The notes below the pieces were generated by a model. The model was not told the origin of the DNA. It saw only the letters and a list, made by a program, of their open reading frames with translations, and did not search any database. Below, piece by piece: positions 50,692 through 59,748 of a stretch of 64,000 nt of DNA. The stretch spans positions 7,978-71,977 of the forward strand of contig CARUOB010000007.1 of the NCBI GenBank assembly GCA_949076555.1, read 5' to 3'. Position numbers and translations under genes: made by a program. How positions within the stretch are numbered: position 1 is the stretch's first letter; every line of letters begins with the position of its first letter. This DNA is from an uncultured Lachnospiraceae bacterium. Its GTDB lineage: Bacteria; Bacillota; Clostridia; Lachnospirales; Lachnospiraceae.

Positions 50692-52062
50692 CTACTTCTT
50701 CGCAGTCGTCTGGTTACTCTCAACCCCCTCCGTGCTCTCCGGCTTGATCAGAATTTTCAGCGTCAAAAGCATCAGCTTCAAATCCAGCCACACGGAATAC
50801 TGCTCGATATAAGTCAGATCCAGTTTCAGCTTATCGTAGGGCGTCGTATTGTATTTTCCGTAAACCTGCGCATAACCCGCAAGCCCTGCCTTCACCTTCA
50901 TGCGGAAGGCGAACTCCGGCATGTCCTCCATATACTGGTCGATGATTTCCGGCCTTTCGGGCCTTGGCCCGATAAAGGACATTTCTCCCTTTAAAATGTT
51001 GAAAAGCTGCGGCAGCTCATCGATTCTGGTGGCACGGATAAACTTCCCCACCGGCGTGATCCGGGAGTCGTTTTTGGACGCCAGTCTCGCCACGCCGTCC
51101 TTCTCCGCATCCACCCGCATACTCCTGAACTTTAAAATATAAAATTCCTTTCTGTCGCGGGTACACCGGATCTGCTTGTATAAAACCGGGCCGCCGTCAT
51201 ACATCTTAATCACCGCCGCCGTAATCAGCATAAAGGGCGACGCAATCACCAGAAGAAGCACCGAGCACACCAGATCGATCAGCCGCTTCGCCACCCGCTG
51301 TTCCACCTTAAGGGAATATTCCCGCGTCAGATAAATGGGCGTGTCAAACAAGTGAAGCTGATCCGCGCCCTTGATAAGCACGTCGGATATCTTGGGCATC
51401 GTATACACCCGCACCGACAGACTGTAGCAGTATTTTAACAAGGTGTTCCTGTCCGCCGCGGAAATATCCCACAGCACCACCGCGCCGTAGCCCTTTTCGA
51501 TCTCCGCTTTCACCGTCTCCATGCCCTCGGAAATACGCAGGCATTTTTTGATCTGATACTTGTCCTTTCTCGACTCAAACTTCGTGACGATATCGTCAAT
51601 GGGCCGTTCGCCGTGTATGATCAGAATATCTCTGGGCGGAAACGCCTTGTAGTAACAGACATTGCAGAAAAATACCCAGAAACCCGCAAGCGCCGTCTGA
51701 ATCAGCATCGTCCACACAATGGGCCGCACATCCACCACCCAGTTTGCCATCAGGGAAATCTGGAAATAGGAAATCACATTGACAATGAGCAGGGAAAACA
51801 GCTCCGAAATGAACACATCCACCGGCTTCAGATAACCGATTTTCAGCGCGCCGTATGTATTCGCGAAGAAAAACAACAGCACGAAATAAATCGAAAGGAT
51901 CAGTACATGTCCTTTAAAATAAAAACGAAAATTCCTGTGCAGTTTCAGAAACGGGTAATACGCCTCCAGCCAGAAACAGGCATAGACTGCCGTCTGGAAA
52001 ATCAGCCCGATAAAAGAAAGCTGCAAAATAATCAGTCTTTTAAATGTCTCCACTTTTCTCAT
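50692..52062 (-). CDS. Exopolysaccharide initiating sugar transferase (WbaP/WcaJ-type, long form)
   Basis: 456 residues. Four N-terminal helices (about 12-135), a central nucleotide-fold-like region (about 145-250), another helix, then the conserved C-terminal catalytic domain: KFRSMRVDAEKDG, TRIDELPQLFNILKGEM (Asp-Glu pair) and SFIGPRPERPE. It transfers a sugar-1-phosphate to undecaprenyl phosphate, probably starting the exopolysaccharide repeat unit. It is distinct from the short PglC-like enzyme at 2035-2763, so the window encodes two possible initiation steps. It is followed immediately by the Wzz-like gene and preceded by two GT2 genes. Confidence 0.93.
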   Translation of the reverse strand: MRKVETFKRLIILQLSFIGLIFQTAVYACFWLEAYYPFLKLHRNFRFYFKGHVLILSIYFVLLFFFANTYGALKIGYLKPVDVFISELFSLLIVNVISYFQISLMANWVVDVRPIVWTMLIQTALAGFWVFFCNVCYYKAFPPRDILIIHGERPIDDIVTKFESRKDKYQIKKCLRISEGMETVKAEIEKGYGAVVLWDISAADRNTLLKYCYSLSVRVYTMPKISDVLIKGADQLHLFDTPIYLTREYSLKVEQRVAKRLIDLVCSVLLLVIASPFMLITAAVIKMYDGGPVLYKQIRCTRDRKEFYILKFRSMRVDAEKDGVARLASKNDSRITPVGKFIRATRIDELPQLFNILKGEMSFIGPRPERPEIIDQYMEDMPEFAFRMKVKAGLAGYAQVYGKYNTTPYDKLKLDLTYIEQYSVWLDLKLMLLTLKILIKPESTEGVESNQTTAKK

Positions 52063-52066
52063 GGTC

Positions 52067-52897
52067 TTATATCCGCCTCATCGTCGCCCTGTAAGCCCAG
52101 AACACGAAATAAAACGCGCTGGCCGCTACAGAGAGCTTCTCCTGTCTGCGGTACAGATTCCAGATCCGCTTCACCGCCTTAAGTTTATTGGAAGACAGAG
52201 ACCGCGCAGGTCTTCTGTAGACCGCAAGCACCTCATCGAGTCCGTATGCCTCGTATCCCGCCCGCAAAATCTGCCACCAGGTCGCCGTATCCTCGCTCTC
52301 CACCTGCGGCATCCGGATCAGCCCGTGCGGGACAATGTCCCGGTCAATCACAACGGTAGTCGTAAAAATCACCGTCCGCGACAACGCCTTTTTATAAGTG
52401 AGAACCTCCGGCACATGCACGACTCTGCCCGTAGGCCCGGCCTGTTCATCCCCGAACTCATAGGCGGAAAACACAAAACCCGCCCGTTTTTCCCTCATAA
52501 AGGAAAGCTGCTTTTCCAGCTTGTCCGCTGCCCAGATATCATCCGCGTCGAGGAAAGCGATATACTGCCCTCTCGCCAGATCCACTCCCGTGTTGCGCGC
52601 CGCGGCAGCGCCCTCATTCTTGCTTTTGCATATAAGAAAAACGGTTTTCTCTTCCCCGCACAGATATTCCTCCATATGCCCTATCGTTTCAGACCCGCCC
52701 GCCGGATGATGCGCATACATGGAGAGCGCCTTTTTAACCGCCTCCACACTGCTGTCCCCGGAACAATCGTCCACCAGCAGAAGCTCCCATTTGTCATACG
52801 TCTGTGAAAGCACCATTTTGATGGTATCCGCGATATAGGCTGCCGCCCGGTACACCGGAACGATAATGCTCACCAGCCCGCTTACTCTGTCACTCAA
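52067..52897 (-). CDS. GT2 glycosyltransferase
   Basis: 276 residues. GLVSIIVPVYRAAAYIADT, LLVDDCSGDSS, EGAAAARNTGVDLARGQ and FLDADDIWAADKLE form a complete GT-A family 2 core of the EpsJ/WcaA type. A TTG start is used because GGAGAGG lies three bases before it and the frame overlaps the stop of the preceding gene (TTGAGTGA). A GTG at 52873 is an alternative. It is the second gene of the main run, between the GtrB-like protein and the initiating transferase. Confidence 0.9.
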   Translation of the reverse strand: MSDRVSGLVSIIVPVYRAAAYIADTIKMVLSQTYDKWELLLVDDCSGDSSVEAVKKALSMYAHHPAGGSETIGHMEEYLCGEEKTVFLICKSKNEGAAAARNTGVDLARGQYIAFLDADDIWAADKLEKQLSFMREKRAGFVFSAYEFGDEQAGPTGRVVHVPEVLTYKKALSRTVIFTTTVVIDRDIVPHGLIRMPQVESEDTATWWQILRAGYEAYGLDEVLAVYRRPARSLSSNKLKAVKRIWNLYRRQEKLSVAASAFYFVFWAYRATMRRI

Positions 52898-53837
52898 GTT
52901 CCTCTCCCCCGATCTCTTCCCTGACCAGATAGATCGGCCTCCTCTTCACTTCCATATAAGTCTTGGATAAGTATTGCCCGACAATCCCCAGACAAAACAA
53001 CTGCACGCCGCTGACCATCATGATTATACAGACCAGAGAAGGCCAGCCGGAAGTCGGATCGCCAAACATCATCTTTCGCACAATCGTCACGATAATTATG
53101 ACAAAGGCAACCAGACAGAAGAACACACCCGCCACGGAAGCTATCGTCAGGGGCACCGTGGAAAAAGCGATGATCCCCTCAAGAGAATACAAAAAGAGTT
53201 TCCAGAACGACCACTTGGTCTCGCCCTTTCTGCGCTCCACATTTTCGTATTCCAGCCATTTCGTCTCATAGCCCACCCAGCCGAAAATGCCCTTGGTAAA
53301 GCGGTTATACTCTGTCATAGACAAAATCGCGTCCACCACCTGCCTTGTCATCAGGCGGTAATCTCTGGCGCCGTCCACAATCTCGGTCCGTGAAATCCTG
53401 TTCATCAGTTTATAAAACATTCTCGCGAAAAAAGAGCGGATCACGGGTTCCCCTTTTCTGGTCACGCGTCTTGTGGCCACCGAGTCATACCCCTGTTCAA
53501 TGTATGCATACATCTCCGGCAGGAGGGATGGCGGGTCCTGCAAGTCCGCGTCCATCAGCACCGCCAGATCGCCCCTGCATTTCTGCAGTCCCGCATAGAT
53601 CGCCGCCTCCTTGCCAAAATTGCGCGCGAAGGAAATAAGGCGCACCCTCCCGTCCTCCTCGCAGAGCTTTTTCACCTCAAAAACCGTTCGATCCTTGGAG
53701 CCGTCATCCACATATAATATCTCAAATTCTATCTGCTTTTCACGAAAAAAAACCGTATTTTTACATAATTCATCGTAAAAATCCCTGACATTCTCCTCTT
53801 CGTTGTAACAGGGTACAATGACACTGAGTAACTTCAT
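52890..53837 (-). CDS. GT2 polyprenyl-phosphate glycosyltransferase (GtrB/DPM type)
   Basis: 315 residues. LLSVIVPCYNEEENVRDFY, VDDGSKDRT, SFARNFGKEAAIYAGL and the metal site MDADLQDPP are canonical for the DPM1-like/GtrB branch. Two C-terminal helices (about 230-255, 267-290) complete the family pattern. It makes an undecaprenyl-phosphate sugar for GT-C enzymes on the outer face. It is the first gene of the long glycan run, with an AAAGGAG ribosome site six bases before the ATG. No convincing promoter lies between it and the upstream terminator. Confidence 0.93.
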   Translation of the reverse strand: MKLLSVIVPCYNEEENVRDFYDELCKNTVFFREKQIEFEILYVDDGSKDRTVFEVKKLCEEDGRVRLISFARNFGKEAAIYAGLQKCRGDLAVLMDADLQDPPSLLPEMYAYIEQGYDSVATRRVTRKGEPVIRSFFARMFYKLMNRISRTEIVDGARDYRLMTRQVVDAILSMTEYNRFTKGIFGWVGYETKWLEYENVERRKGETKWSFWKLFLYSLEGIIAFSTVPLTIASVAGVFFCLVAFVIIIVTIVRKMMFGDPTSGWPSLVCIIMMVSGVQLFCLGIVGQYLSKTYMEVKRRPIYLVREEIGGEELE

Positions 53838-53884
53838 CGTGCTCTCCTTTCGTGCATACCGATATCAGTGTATCATATTTACAT

Positions 53885-53911
53885 AAAAAAAGGAAGAGAC
53901 GCGTCTCTTCC
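53885..53911 (-). terminator. Rho-independent terminator after the Spo0A-like gene
   Basis: A perfect ten-base stem GGAAGAGACG/CGTCTCTTCC (53892-53911) without loop bases is followed, on the minus strand, by seven T residues (53885-53891). It separates the spo0A-like gene from the main glycan run, whose first start codon lies about 50 bases further on. Confidence 0.9.
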
Positions 53912-53919
53912 CTCAAAAT

Positions 53920-54300
53920 TCATATCAGATTGTTTTTCAGCCGTATGTAATCAGCTACAACGGCGATATATTCACTGTTCGTCGGTCTGGTATATTCCAG
54001 TGTATTGGTGTAACCGAACAGTTCCTCAAAAAGATCACTGTTTCCCCTGTCCCACGACACTTCGATTGCATTTCGGATCGCCCGTTCAATCTTCGTATCG
54101 GTCGTCTGGTACATCTTCGCCAGGTCCGGATAAAGCAGCTTCGTCACGCTCCCCACCAGCTCCATATCCTCCACGCACATCCCCACTGCACTTCGCAAGA
54201 ACTGGTAGCCACGCAAATGTGCCGGTATCCCAAGTTCCAGCATCAGGTCGGAGATTGTTTTCTCAAGCTCCTTCGGACTTATCATATTCTGTTGTGCCAT
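53920..54300 (-). CDS. Stand-alone Spo0A C-terminal DNA-binding domain
   Basis: 126 residues that align over their whole length to the effector domain of Spo0A: ELGIPAHLRGYQFLR, LYPDLAKMYQTTDTKIERAI and NAIEVSWDRGNSDLFEELFGYT, the last including the recognition helix and the end of the domain. There is no receiver domain; only about ten residues precede the effector part. It probably binds DNA sites like 0A boxes without phosphorylation control. It lies between fucose-synthesis genes and the main glycan run, from which a strong terminator separates it. An upstream TTCGATAA (54359-54366) is one base off a 0A box. Confidence 0.93.
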   Translation of the reverse strand: MAQQNMISPKELEKTISDLMLELGIPAHLRGYQFLRSAVGMCVEDMELVGSVTKLLYPDLAKMYQTTDTKIERAIRNAIEVSWDRGNSDLFEELFGYTNTLEYTRPTNSEYIAVVADYIRLKNNLI

Positions 54301-54454
54301 TCCCCTCTTACTCCTTTGCAAGTTTTGATATAATTTAACATATATAGTTCTTTACTTCTTCGATAAGCATATCAAAAATGCATCGCGCTGTAAACGGTAA
54401 TTTATCGCGCAGAGGAATACTTATGCACGGTAAGGCACTTTTTTTAATCCGGTA

Positions 54455-55396
54455 CTACATTCTTGCCTTGCTTACATTTGCCTGAAACCATTCGTAAGCC
54501 AGCTTTACCCCCTCCTCAAGTTCCACCTTATGCTGCCAGCCGAGTCCGTGAAGCTTTGTCACATCCGTAAGTTTTCTCGGCGTGCCGTCGGGCATCGTCT
54601 GATCCCAAACGATCTGTCCCTTGTAGCCTACCACCTTTTTCACCGTCTCCGCCAGTTCTTTGATCGTAACTTCCTTTCCGGTGCCGATATTGACATGCTG
54701 TTCCCCGCTGTAATTCTCGAGCAGGAACACGCAGGCGTCAGCCATATCATCCACATATAAAAACTCCCTGAGCGGCGTGCCCGTTCCCCAAAGCATAACC
54801 GTAGGATCGCCGTTTACCTTCGCCTCATGGAATTTGCGGATCATCGCAGGCATTACATGGGACCCTTCCAGATCGTAGTTGTCGTGTGGCCCGTATAAAT
54901 TCGTGGGCATACAGCTTATGAAATCGTCCCCATACTGCCTCTTATAAAATTTACACATTTCCAGTCCCGCAATTTTCGCGATGGCATACGCCTCGTTCGT
55001 CTCCTCTAGCGGACCTGTCAACAGCGCGTCCTCCGGGATCGGCTGCGGCGCCATTCTGGGATAAATGCAGGTGCTCCCCAAAAACAGAAGTTTTTTCACC
55101 TCATACACATGACAACAGTGAATGACATTACACTGAATCTGCATATTCTCATAGGCAAACTCCGCGGGTATTGTGTTGTTCGCATTGATTCCGCCCACCT
55201 TGGCAGCCGCCAGAATCACCGCGTCCGGACGCTCCTCTTCAAAAAACGCGTGCACTTCTTGTTGACTCGTTAAGTCAAGCTCCTTGTGCGTCCTGCCGAT
55301 AATATTTTCGTAACCCTTTGCCTGCAAGGATCGCACAATCGCGCTTCCTACCAGTCCTCTGTGCCCCGCCACATAAATTTTGTCTGTCTTGTTCAT
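54455..55396 (-). CDS. fcl: GDP-L-fucose synthase
   Basis: 313 residues. NADP-binding [13 protein letters not shown] (9-21), catalytic S108 in GSTCIYP, and the Tyr-Lys pair Y137, K141 in NEAYAIAK are diagnostic of the epimerase-reductase Fcl/WcaG. It converts GDP-4-keto-6-deoxymannose, the product of Gmd, to GDP-L-fucose. The gmd gene is two positions upstream with one large membrane protein between. The start at 55396 has GGAGGG nine bases before it; a GTG three codons upstream lies too close to that site. Structured element A4 precedes it. No promoter of its own was found. Confidence 0.95.
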   Translation of the reverse strand: MNKTDKIYVAGHRGLVGSAIVRSLQAKGYENIIGRTHKELDLTSQQEVHAFFEEERPDAVILAAAKVGGINANNTIPAEFAYENMQIQCNVIHCCHVYEVKKLLFLGSTCIYPRMAPQPIPEDALLTGPLEETNEAYAIAKIAGLEMCKFYKRQYGDDFISCMPTNLYGPHDNYDLEGSHVMPAMIRKFHEAKVNGDPTVMLWGTGTPLREFLYVDDMADACVFLLENYSGEQHVNIGTGKEVTIKELAETVKKVVGYKGQIVWDQTMPDGTPRKLTDVTKLHGLGWQHKVELEEGVKLAYEWFQANVSKARM

Positions 55397-55449
55397 AACG
55401 GCCACCCTCCATGTTTTAGCTCTACCGCTCTTCTCATTCTAACCGCCAT

Positions 55450-55576
55450 GATTCCGCATCGCGGAATCTCAAATCTGTGCGGAGAATGCCCGTTTTCTGG
55501 GCATTCTCTGGTGTGAGACTTAGTACTTCTCAGCGAAGCAGCCTCTGCTGCTGAGTTTTAGAAGTACTTCTCACAC
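55450..55576 (-). repeat. Family A three-hairpin element, copy A4
   Basis: In transcription order: a branched stem with GTGTGAGA/TCTCACAC ends and AGTACTTCT/AGAAGTACT inside (55511-55576), then GAGAATGCCC/GGGCATTCTC (55482-55491, 55499-55508), then GATTCCGC/GCGGAATC (55450-55457, 55461-55468). The third hairpin has the same size and place as in A1 and A2 but unrelated sequence. It occupies the 240-base gap before fcl. Confidence 0.88.
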
Positions 55577-55636
55577 TACAACCATCAAAACCTCTATCAG
55601 TCTATCACAGCGCTGTCCCTTTTACAAGAGACCCGC

Positions 55637-57511
55637 TCACTGCGCCGGGCGAAACCCGTCCGCCATTTTCTCCCCCAAAAACGCAATCTGCGCCTTGGAC
55701 GGAGAGGAGGGAAACGCCTCATATCCCACTCTGTCGCCCTCTGCCGGGCAGTAAAAATCGACGCCCTCCATCTCATAGGCATAGGTTTCATAATTTTCGT
55801 AATCCTTCTGGACAAGCCAGTAATCGTTCCCATAGGATGCGGCCAATTCCCGCACCAGTGCAAAGCCCTTGTATGCCAGCAGCAAAACCACGAAGGCGGA
55901 AACCAGCCGCGCCGCTGCAAGCCGCCATCCCACGCCCTTCCCGCGCAGACCGCTCTGCCCTCCCGCACCGCTTCTCTTCCTCCCGTCAGCGTTTTCCTCC
56001 CGCCGCCGTGCGCCCGCCAAAGTCCGTCCGCCGCCTGCCACAGGGTGCCCCGCCGCCTCGTAAATCCCGCCAAACACCACCGCCGTCGTCAAATACACCC
56101 AGACACAGCCGTAGCGGATCAGGGGCGAAGTACAGAGCCAGAACACAAAGGAAGCCGCCGCTGTCACCTGCACCGCAAGATGTGCCGGAGACAGTACACC
56201 GTCCTGTGCCACAGCCCCGTCCGAAGCCGTCTGCCGCCTCCTATGCCACCGCCAGACCAGATACAAAGCCTCTGCCAAAAGCGAAACCACCGCCGCCGCT
56301 GACGCCAGCACAAGCGCCTTATCGCTCCCCGCCAGCGTCCGAAACCACCCCGGCAGCCACTCTCTCATCGGCAGATCGAACTGTGTCACGTCCGTGTAGC
56401 CCCTGCCCCAAACCTGTATTTCCCTGGCGTCATAATCCGCCAGCCCTCTCGGAATTTTCCAGACCACGTCAAACAGATCAATCTGTGTAAACGGGTAAAC
56501 CAGCCACCCCGATATCACCACATTGCGGATAAAAAAAGGAAGCGCCGTAACGATACCCAGCCCCAGATACAAAAGCGTCTCGCCCCGTCTTTTCTCCCGC
56601 AGAAGGCGGCAGGCCGGATAAACCGTGAGCAGAAGAGTCAGCGCCGCCGACAATTTCACCGTCATCAGGAACACGCCAAGCACGCACAAAAGCGCGTAAG
56701 GCAGAATCGTCCGCTCGCCTCTCTCCAAAAAATCCAGCCACTTTATCACTATATAAAATGCCACAAGCACCATAAAATAATCCGAGGCCGGAGAAATCAT
56801 TTCGTCAAAAATATTTACCAGATAGTACACACACATCACTCTGGCAAAATCGCTCGTCCGAAGCCGTCCCTCCCGCAGGGATTTTCCCATCGGCAGGCAG
56901 ACCGCCGCAAGTAAAAACGCGAGCCACCCCGCCGCGCAGTGATAGGACTGCCCGCCCAAAAAGGCCATACTGTAGAGGGCGGACAGTGCAAAAGACGAAC
57001 TGTTGTAGGCCAGCCTGCAATGCAGATTGCCAAGCCCCTTCACCACGCCGTACTCCTCGATCCAGCGGATACTCTGGGCGTGATAAAGCCCCGTGTCGTA
57101 GTGAATCATCCCCCGGGAGGCGCCGTAGGCAAAGAAGAAAAACAATACGGCCGCCGCACAAAATCCGGGACGGACGGCCAGCCCCCTTTTCCCGTCAAAA
57201 GTTTCCTTCGAAAAAAATAACAGCCGCCGTACCCTGTCCGAAAACATCCTTCGATCGGCCGCCACAATGAACAGACAGACCGCGCACAGCATCACATTGG
57301 CCGCCGCACCCACACCCGCAAACAGACTAAAAAACTGTGCATAGACCGTAACGCATACAAGCCCGCACATAAAATACGCGTCTGCGGCAATGTTCCCTGT
57401 GCAGACGTGTGCATAATAAGGAAGGTGCCGCGTGATGACACGCAGCACACCATACCCCATGATAAATGTAGTGATACCCATATAGAGCCAAATGAAAATT
57501 ACCGACAGCAT
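55637..57511 (-). CDS. Large polytopic membrane protein of the glycan locus
   Basis: 624 residues with about a dozen helices. An acidic external loop is followed by MIHYDTGLYHAQSIRWIEEYG, then PVGIL-type hydrophobic blocks; the His-Tyr-Asp-Thr-Gly stretch recalls GT-C enzymes and similar membrane proteins next to capsule genes. A low-complexity Arg/Gly-rich cytoplasmic loop (about 495-530) precedes the last helix. The C-terminal 90 residues are soluble. It lies between gmd and fcl, so a role in transferring fucose or a related sugar on the outer face is conceivable. No family name can be given with confidence. Confidence 0.72.
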   Translation of the reverse strand: MLSVIFIWLYMGITTFIMGYGVLRVITRHLPYYAHVCTGNIAADAYFMCGLVCVTVYAQFFSLFAGVGAAANVMLCAVCLFIVAADRRMFSDRVRRLLFFSKETFDGKRGLAVRPGFCAAAVLFFFFAYGASRGMIHYDTGLYHAQSIRWIEEYGVVKGLGNLHCRLAYNSSSFALSALYSMAFLGGQSYHCAAGWLAFLLAAVCLPMGKSLREGRLRTSDFARVMCVYYLVNIFDEMISPASDYFMVLVAFYIVIKWLDFLERGERTILPYALLCVLGVFLMTVKLSAALTLLLTVYPACRLLREKRRGETLLYLGLGIVTALPFFIRNVVISGWLVYPFTQIDLFDVVWKIPRGLADYDAREIQVWGRGYTDVTQFDLPMREWLPGWFRTLAGSDKALVLASAAAVVSLLAEALYLVWRWHRRRQTASDGAVAQDGVLSPAHLAVQVTAAASFVFWLCTSPLIRYGCVWVYLTTAVVFGGIYEAAGHPVAGGGRTLAGARRREENADGRKRSGAGGQSGLRGKGVGWRLAAARLVSAFVVLLLAYKGFALVRELAASYGNDYWLVQKDYENYETYAYEMEGVDFYCPAEGDRVGYEAFPSSPSKAQIAFLGEKMADGFRPAQ

Positions 57512-57605
57512 TTCTGATATACGTTTCCTCTATCTTTCTCTTCTGCCCGCTGCGTTTCGCCTCGCGGATTTCTTCCGGCATATCTTAGAACCCGGCAGAC
57601 AGCCG

Positions 57606-58676
57606 TCAGGCTTCGTTCTGCGCCCTGTATTCCACGCAGCTCATTCCCGCGATCTCTTTCAAATCCGCATCCATCATCATGGATACCAGCCCCTTGAAAT
57701 CTACCTTCCGCTTCCAGCCAAGCTCTTTTTCCGCCTTCGCGCAGTTGCCCCACAGAAACTCCACTTCCGCCGGGCGGTAAAACTCGGGATTCACATCCAC
57801 CAGCAAACGGCCGCTCTTTGCGTCGAAGCCTTTCTCGTTCACGCCGGTTCCTTCCCACCTGATCTGAATGCCAAGCTCTGCAAAAGCCGCCTCCACAAAC
57901 TCCCTGACCGTGTGCGTCTCGTTGGTCGCCAGCACATAATCGTCGGGCTTGTCCTGCTGTAACATAAGCCACATGCCCTCTATATAGTCTCCTGCAAACC
58001 CCCAGTCTCTCTTGGCGTTCATATTGCCGAGTGACAGCTTCTCCTGTTTCCCCGCAATGATATTCGCGATCGCCAGCGTGATCTTTCTGGTCACAAAGTT
58101 CTCGCCCCGTCTGGGTGACTCGTGGTTAAACAAAATACCGTTGCAGGCAAACATATTGTAAGACTCTCTGTAATTGACCGTAATCCAGTAAGAGTAGAGC
58201 TTCGCCGCGCCGTAAGGACTCTTCGGGTAAAAAGGCGTTTTCTCGCTCTGCGGCGCCGTCTCCGGAATGCCGCCGAAAAGCTCCGACGTAGAAGCCTGAT
58301 AATATCTGCATGTGCCGCCGTTTACACGAATCGCCTCCAAGAGCTTTAAGGTGCTCACGCCCGTGGCCTCCGCCGTGTACTCGGGCACCTCGAAGGATAC
58401 GCCCACATGGGACTGCGCCGCCAGATTATACACTTCCGTGGGGCGGATCTCCGCTATCAGCCGCATCAGGTTGCTTGAGTCCGTGGTATCCGCGTAGTGC
58501 AGGAAAAATTTTACTTTATGGTAGTCCGACGCTATCAGGTGGTCGATTCTTCCCGTGTTGGCAATGCTGTGTCTGCGGATCAGGCCGTGCACCTCATAGC
58601 CTTTCTCCAGCAAAAACTCCGCCAGATAAGAGCCGTCCTGTCCTGTAATTCCCGTGATTAGAGCTATTTTCTGCAT
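57606..58676 (-). CDS. gmd: GDP-mannose 4,6-dehydratase
   Basis: 356 residues. NADP-binding [16 protein letters not shown] (7-22), the substrate loop [24 protein letters not shown] and catalytic Y155/K159 in SPYGAAK match Gmd throughout. It converts GDP-D-mannose to GDP-4-keto-6-deoxy-D-mannose, the substrate of the Fcl enzyme encoded two genes downstream. The length agrees with bacterial Gmd. It follows rfbD after 51 bases and has an AAAGGA ribosome site eight bases before the ATG. Confidence 0.96.
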   Translation of the reverse strand: MQKIALITGITGQDGSYLAEFLLEKGYEVHGLIRRHSIANTGRIDHLIASDYHKVKFFLHYADTTDSSNLMRLIAEIRPTEVYNLAAQSHVGVSFEVPEYTAEATGVSTLKLLEAIRVNGGTCRYYQASTSELFGGIPETAPQSEKTPFYPKSPYGAAKLYSYWITVNYRESYNMFACNGILFNHESPRRGENFVTRKITLAIANIIAGKQEKLSLGNMNAKRDWGFAGDYIEGMWLMLQQDKPDDYVLATNETHTVREFVEAAFAELGIQIRWEGTGVNEKGFDAKSGRLLVDVNPEFYRPAEVEFLWGNCAKAEKELGWKRKVDFKGLVSMMMDADLKEIAGMSCVEYRAQNEA

Positions 58677-58727
58677 ATCGTTTATCCTTTCCTTCCATGC
58701 TTTGATTGTGACACGGCTGCCCGCCGC

Positions 58728-59570
58728 CTATATTTCTCTCAGATACGCCGCAATGGCGTCATGCCAGTCCGCAAACATAAAGTCCGTAGTCATTTTAAAC
58801 ATATAGTTTTCCAGAATGGAGTATGCCGGGCGCTTCACCGCCGCGCCGTATTCCTCCGAGGTAATCGCCTCAACCACAGTCTTTTTCCCTGCCAGCCGGA
58901 ATATCTCCTCCGTAAACTGCGCCCAACTGCAGTCCCCCTCACAGGTGGCGTGGAACAGCCCGTAGTTTTCCGTGGGAAGCAGGTAGACAACCGCCTTGGC
59001 AAGCTCCGCCGCGCTGGTAGGCGATCCCACCTGATCCCGCACCACTCTCACCTTATCGTTCGTCTCGGAAAGACGCAGCATCGTCTTCACAAAGTTCTTT
59101 CCGTCCCCGTAAAGCCATGCCGTGCGCAGGATAAAATGCCTGTCGCTAAACTCCTTTACAAATTCCTCTCCCGCCAGCTTCGTCCTCCCGTAAGCGCCCT
59201 GTGGGCCAACCGGGTCGGTTTCCTTATAAGGTCTTGTCCCGTTTCCGTCAAACACATAGTCCGTGGAGATGTGCATCAGCTTCGCGCCCGTCTCCTCTGC
59301 CGCTATGCTTAAATTGCGCGCACCCACCGCATTGATACGGAAAGCCAGATCCTCCTCCTTCTCACATGCCTCCACCGCCGTGTAAGCCGCGCAGTTGATA
59401 ATGGCATAAGGTTTCACCTCTCTGGCGAACTTCATCACCTCGTCCACCTTCGTGATATCCAGCTCCCCCACATCCGTGTTGACCAGTTCATATTCCGTGC
59501 TGTTTGCATATTCCAGATTCACAGCCCGTCCAAGCTGCCCGTTGCAGCCTGTCACGATTATCTTCTTCAT
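58728..59570 (-). CDS. rfbD: dTDP-4-dehydrorhamnose reductase
   Basis: 280 residues. VTGCNGQLGRAVN (6-18), NCAAYTAVEACE, YVFDGNGTRPYKE and the catalytic Tyr-Lys in YGRTKLAGE identify RmlD/RfbD. It reduces dTDP-4-keto-L-rhamnose to dTDP-L-rhamnose. The partner genes rmlA, rmlB and rmlC are not in the window. It is the first gene of the deoxysugar group, behind a candidate promoter (59708-59737) and with a stable hairpin ending about 17 bases before the start. The AAAGGA ribosome site is eight bases from the ATG. Confidence 0.94.
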   Translation of the reverse strand: MKKIIVTGCNGQLGRAVNLEYANSTEYELVNTDVGELDITKVDEVMKFAREVKPYAIINCAAYTAVEACEKEEDLAFRINAVGARNLSIAAEETGAKLMHISTDYVFDGNGTRPYKETDPVGPQGAYGRTKLAGEEFVKEFSDRHFILRTAWLYGDGKNFVKTMLRLSETNDKVRVVRDQVGSPTSAAELAKAVVYLLPTENYGLFHATCEGDCSWAQFTEEIFRLAGKKTVVEAITSEEYGAAVKRPAYSILENYMFKMTTDFMFADWHDAIAAYLREI

Positions 59571-59587
59571 ATCTGTTTTATCCTTTC

Positions 59588-59619
59588 TCCGGTTTCCTGC
59601 CGCTCATGAAAAAACCGGA
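59588..59619 (-). other. Leader hairpin before rfbD
   Basis: TCCGGTTT (59588-59595) pairs with AAACCGGA (59612-59619) around a 16-base loop in the rfbD 5' leader. Its 3' edge abuts the ribosome site, so folding could influence translation initiation. Confidence 0.5.
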
Positions 59620-59707
59620 TTTATGCTTTCTATTCTAACACATACCGCGCCAAACATGCACGAGAATTTTATACTGGCAGCGCAAAGTGCGGCGCAAAGA
59701 TGTTACT

Positions 59708-59737
59708 ATTATACGCCATCCGCCCGTATTCACACAA
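59708..59737 (-). promoter_or_regulatory. Candidate promoter for rfbD and following genes
   Basis: TTGTGT (59732-59737), an 18-base spacer and TATAAT (59708-59713) on the minus strand. The leader would be about 130 bases. The -10 is perfect and the -35 is partial. Confidence 0.55.
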
Positions 59738-59748
59738 TGAAATTCTTC

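Noticed and set aside
53838..53884. A promoter for the main glycan run directly after the terminator
   Set aside because: TATGAT and TACACT are present as possible -10 boxes but their -35 positions fall in the terminator stem or T tract and do not match.
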